The translations under genes were made by a program, and so were the position numbers. Below the pieces are notes generated by a model. The model had not been told where the DNA came from. It ran no database searches and saw only the letters and a program-made list of their open reading frames with translations. A stretch of 64,000 bases of DNA from Mucilaginibacter terrigena. GTDB taxonomy: Bacteria > Bacteroidota > Bacteroidia > Sphingobacteriales > Sphingobacteriaceae. Positions 61,631 to 64,000 of the stretch are shown here, in pieces (position 1 is the stretch's first letter; each line of letters begins with the position of its first letter). The stretch spans positions 248,001 through 312,000 of the forward strand of contig NZ_SEWG01000004.1 in assembly GCF_004168255.1 (NCBI RefSeq). The letters are read 5' to 3'.

Positions 61631-62623
61631 ATGAAAGCCATCATCACCACCAAACCCGGCGGGCCAGAAGTTTTACAACTGACCGACAGGCCTATACCTG
61701 CTTATACCGCTAACGAAGTGCTTATAAAAGTGATGGCGGCAGGCATAAACCGGCCCGATATAGCACAGCGTAAAGGAAATTATCCGCCGCCGGCCGGCGC
61801 GCCGCAGGATATCCCCGGACTTGAAATAGCAGGCATTGTTACCGAAGTGGGCGCTAATGTAACCCGCTGGAAAGTTAACGATAAAGTTTGCGCCCTGGTA
61901 ATTGGCGGAGGCTATGCCGAATATTGCCCGGCACCCGAAGGGCAATGCCTGCCCATACCCGGCAACTTGTCCTTTGCAGAAGCGGCTTCCCTTCCCGAAA
62001 CTTTTTTTACCGTTTGGAGCAATGTATTTGACCGGGGCCGGTTTCAGCCGGGCGAAACCTTGCTGGTACATGGGGGCAGCAGCGGTATAGGTGTGGCGGC
62101 TATCCAAATGGCGACCGCTTTGGGCAGTACCGTTTATGTTACCGCAGGCAGCGAGGAAAAATGTAGGTTTTGCGAAGAATTAGGTGCAACAAAAGCAATT
62201 AATTATAATCATGAAGATTTTAGCGAGGCGATAGATAAACTTACCGGCGGCAAAGGCATAGATGTAATATTGGATATGATAGGAGGCGACTACACCGTCC
62301 TAAACATAAAAAGCCTTGCTACCGAAGGGCGGCTGGTGCTCATCAATACAATGAAGGGTAAAAATGCAGAGGTCGACCTATCGGCCGTAATGCGCAAGCG
62401 CATCAGCATAACAGGTTCTACGCTTCGGGGAAGGGATGCAGAATTTAAAAGCGTTATCGCCAAAAACCTTGAAAAACATATTTGGCCCCTGCTGGCATCG
62501 GGCAAAATAAAACCTGTTATCTACAAAATTTTCGCTGCTGCCGAGGCTTCAAAGGCGCACCAGCTGATGGAAAGCAGCGGGCATATGGGTAAAATCATCC
62601 TGCAGTTTGCCGTGGACAGTTAG
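61631..62623 (+). CDS. NAD(P)H-quinone oxidoreductase, zinc-independent MDR family
   Basis: A 330-residue medium-chain oxidoreductase of the QOR/PIG3 group. The N-terminal part has VMAAGINRPDIAQRKGNYPP near 35, the NADPH motif is VHGGSSGIGVAAIQMA near 145, and the C-terminal GHMGKIILQF is a family hallmark. The cysteines and histidines of the structural and catalytic zinc sites are missing. It reduces quinones or related electrophiles. It lies upstream of atpD, with 203 bases between them. Confidence 0.9.
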   Translation: MKAIITTKPGGPEVLQLTDRPIPAYTANEVLIKVMAAGINRPDIAQRKGNYPPPAGAPQDIPGLEIAGIVTEVGANVTRWKVNDKVCALVIGGGYAEYCPAPEGQCLPIPGNLSFAEAASLPETFFTVWSNVFDRGRFQPGETLLVHGGSSGIGVAAIQMATALGSTVYVTAGSEEKCRFCEELGATKAINYNHEDFSEAIDKLTGGKGIDVILDMIGGDYTVLNIKSLATEGRLVLINTMKGKNAEVDLSAVMRKRISITGSTLRGRDAEFKSVIAKNLEKHIWPLLASGKIKPVIYKIFAAAEASKAHQLMESSGHMGKIILQFAVDS

Positions 62624-62744
62624 CTTTTATCTTCTGTAAGTTATTAAAATCACTAAAATGATACTGTATGCATCGCTATTTTGGGCAGTTATAACCTTTC
62701 CAAAAAAAGTTGATATAAGTATTTAAATATTTGGCAATAAACCT

Positions 62745-62752
62745 TAACTTTG
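62745..62752 (+). promoter_or_regulatory. -7 element upstream of atpD
   Basis: TAACTTTG fits TAnnTTTG and lies in an AT-rich 200-base gap, 74 bases before the atpD ATG. A TTTG at 62730 is too close for a -33 box, so only the -7 element is called. Confidence 0.45.
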
Positions 62753-62811
62753 CGCCTCTGAAATAGTACCGTTTTGTATAGAATGCATCTGTTTCATTAT
62801 AAATTATTTAA

Positions 62812-64000
<1,189 letters not shown>

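Overview
The window looks like a chromosomal segment of a Bacteroidota bacterium, most likely a member of the Sphingobacteriaceae such as Mucilaginibacter or Pedobacter. The evidence is the protein style (histone-H1-like small protein, vWA membrane protein, PASTA-type FtsI, short-form adenylate kinase), promoters with the TAnnTTTG -7 element, scarce Shine-Dalgarno sequences, and intergenic regions full of short word repeats and GC-rich palindromes. The genus is an inference. No rRNA, CRISPR array, prophage or transposase was seen; there is one tRNA.

Layout. 1-9 kb is accessory: a truncated endonuclease/phosphatase-fold protein, a vWA membrane protein carrying an in-frame intergenic-type repeat, a DUF3253 protein, a tandem array of three cysteine-rich exported paralogues with a relic of the DUF3253 gene, fabG, and small unknown genes. 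9.4-13.9 kb holds nrdB-nrdA (class Ia ribonucleotide reductase) and msrB. 14-26 kb is a mosaic of single metabolic genes (serine hydrolase, sucD, PEP-mutase-like, TauE exporter, UbiD decarboxylase, dapA) separated by palindromic repeats. It includes a possible toxin-antitoxin pair with an AbiEii-like nucleotidyltransferase, and a dicarboxylate symporter broken by a one-base frameshift.

26-44 kb: a histone-like gene and an alpha-oxoamine synthase, then the complete division and cell wall cluster on the minus strand, transcribed mraZ-rsmH-ftsL-ftsI-murE-mraY-murD-ftsW-murG-murC-ftsQ-ftsA-ftsZ. It covers cytoplasmic precursor synthesis (MurE, D, C), lipid I and II formation (MraY, MurG), septal polymerisation and crosslinking (FtsW, FtsI) and the divisome (FtsL, Q, A, Z). 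Upstream of mraZ are three GTGG repeats at 10-base spacing, the expected MraZ operator layout. A terminator-like hairpin lies between murG and murC, and DnaA-box-like 9-mers lie between ftsA and ftsZ.

44-52 kb: purU, a MORN-type exported protein, a GH32 glycosidase, small lipoproteins and exported proteins, a VOC protein, a probable orphan colicin-type immunity gene, and a CocE-type hydrolase with a second one-base frameshift. 51.8-55.1 kb: a glycolytic group gap-GNAT-pgk-DUF2314. 55-58 kb: surface polysaccharide genes (WecA-like transferase, glycosyltransferase 2, Wza-like exporter). 58-64 kb: obgE, adk, tRNA-Arg(ACG), a peroxiredoxin, a TlpA-like protein without CxxC, a quinone oxidoreductase, and the start of atpD, which runs off the window.
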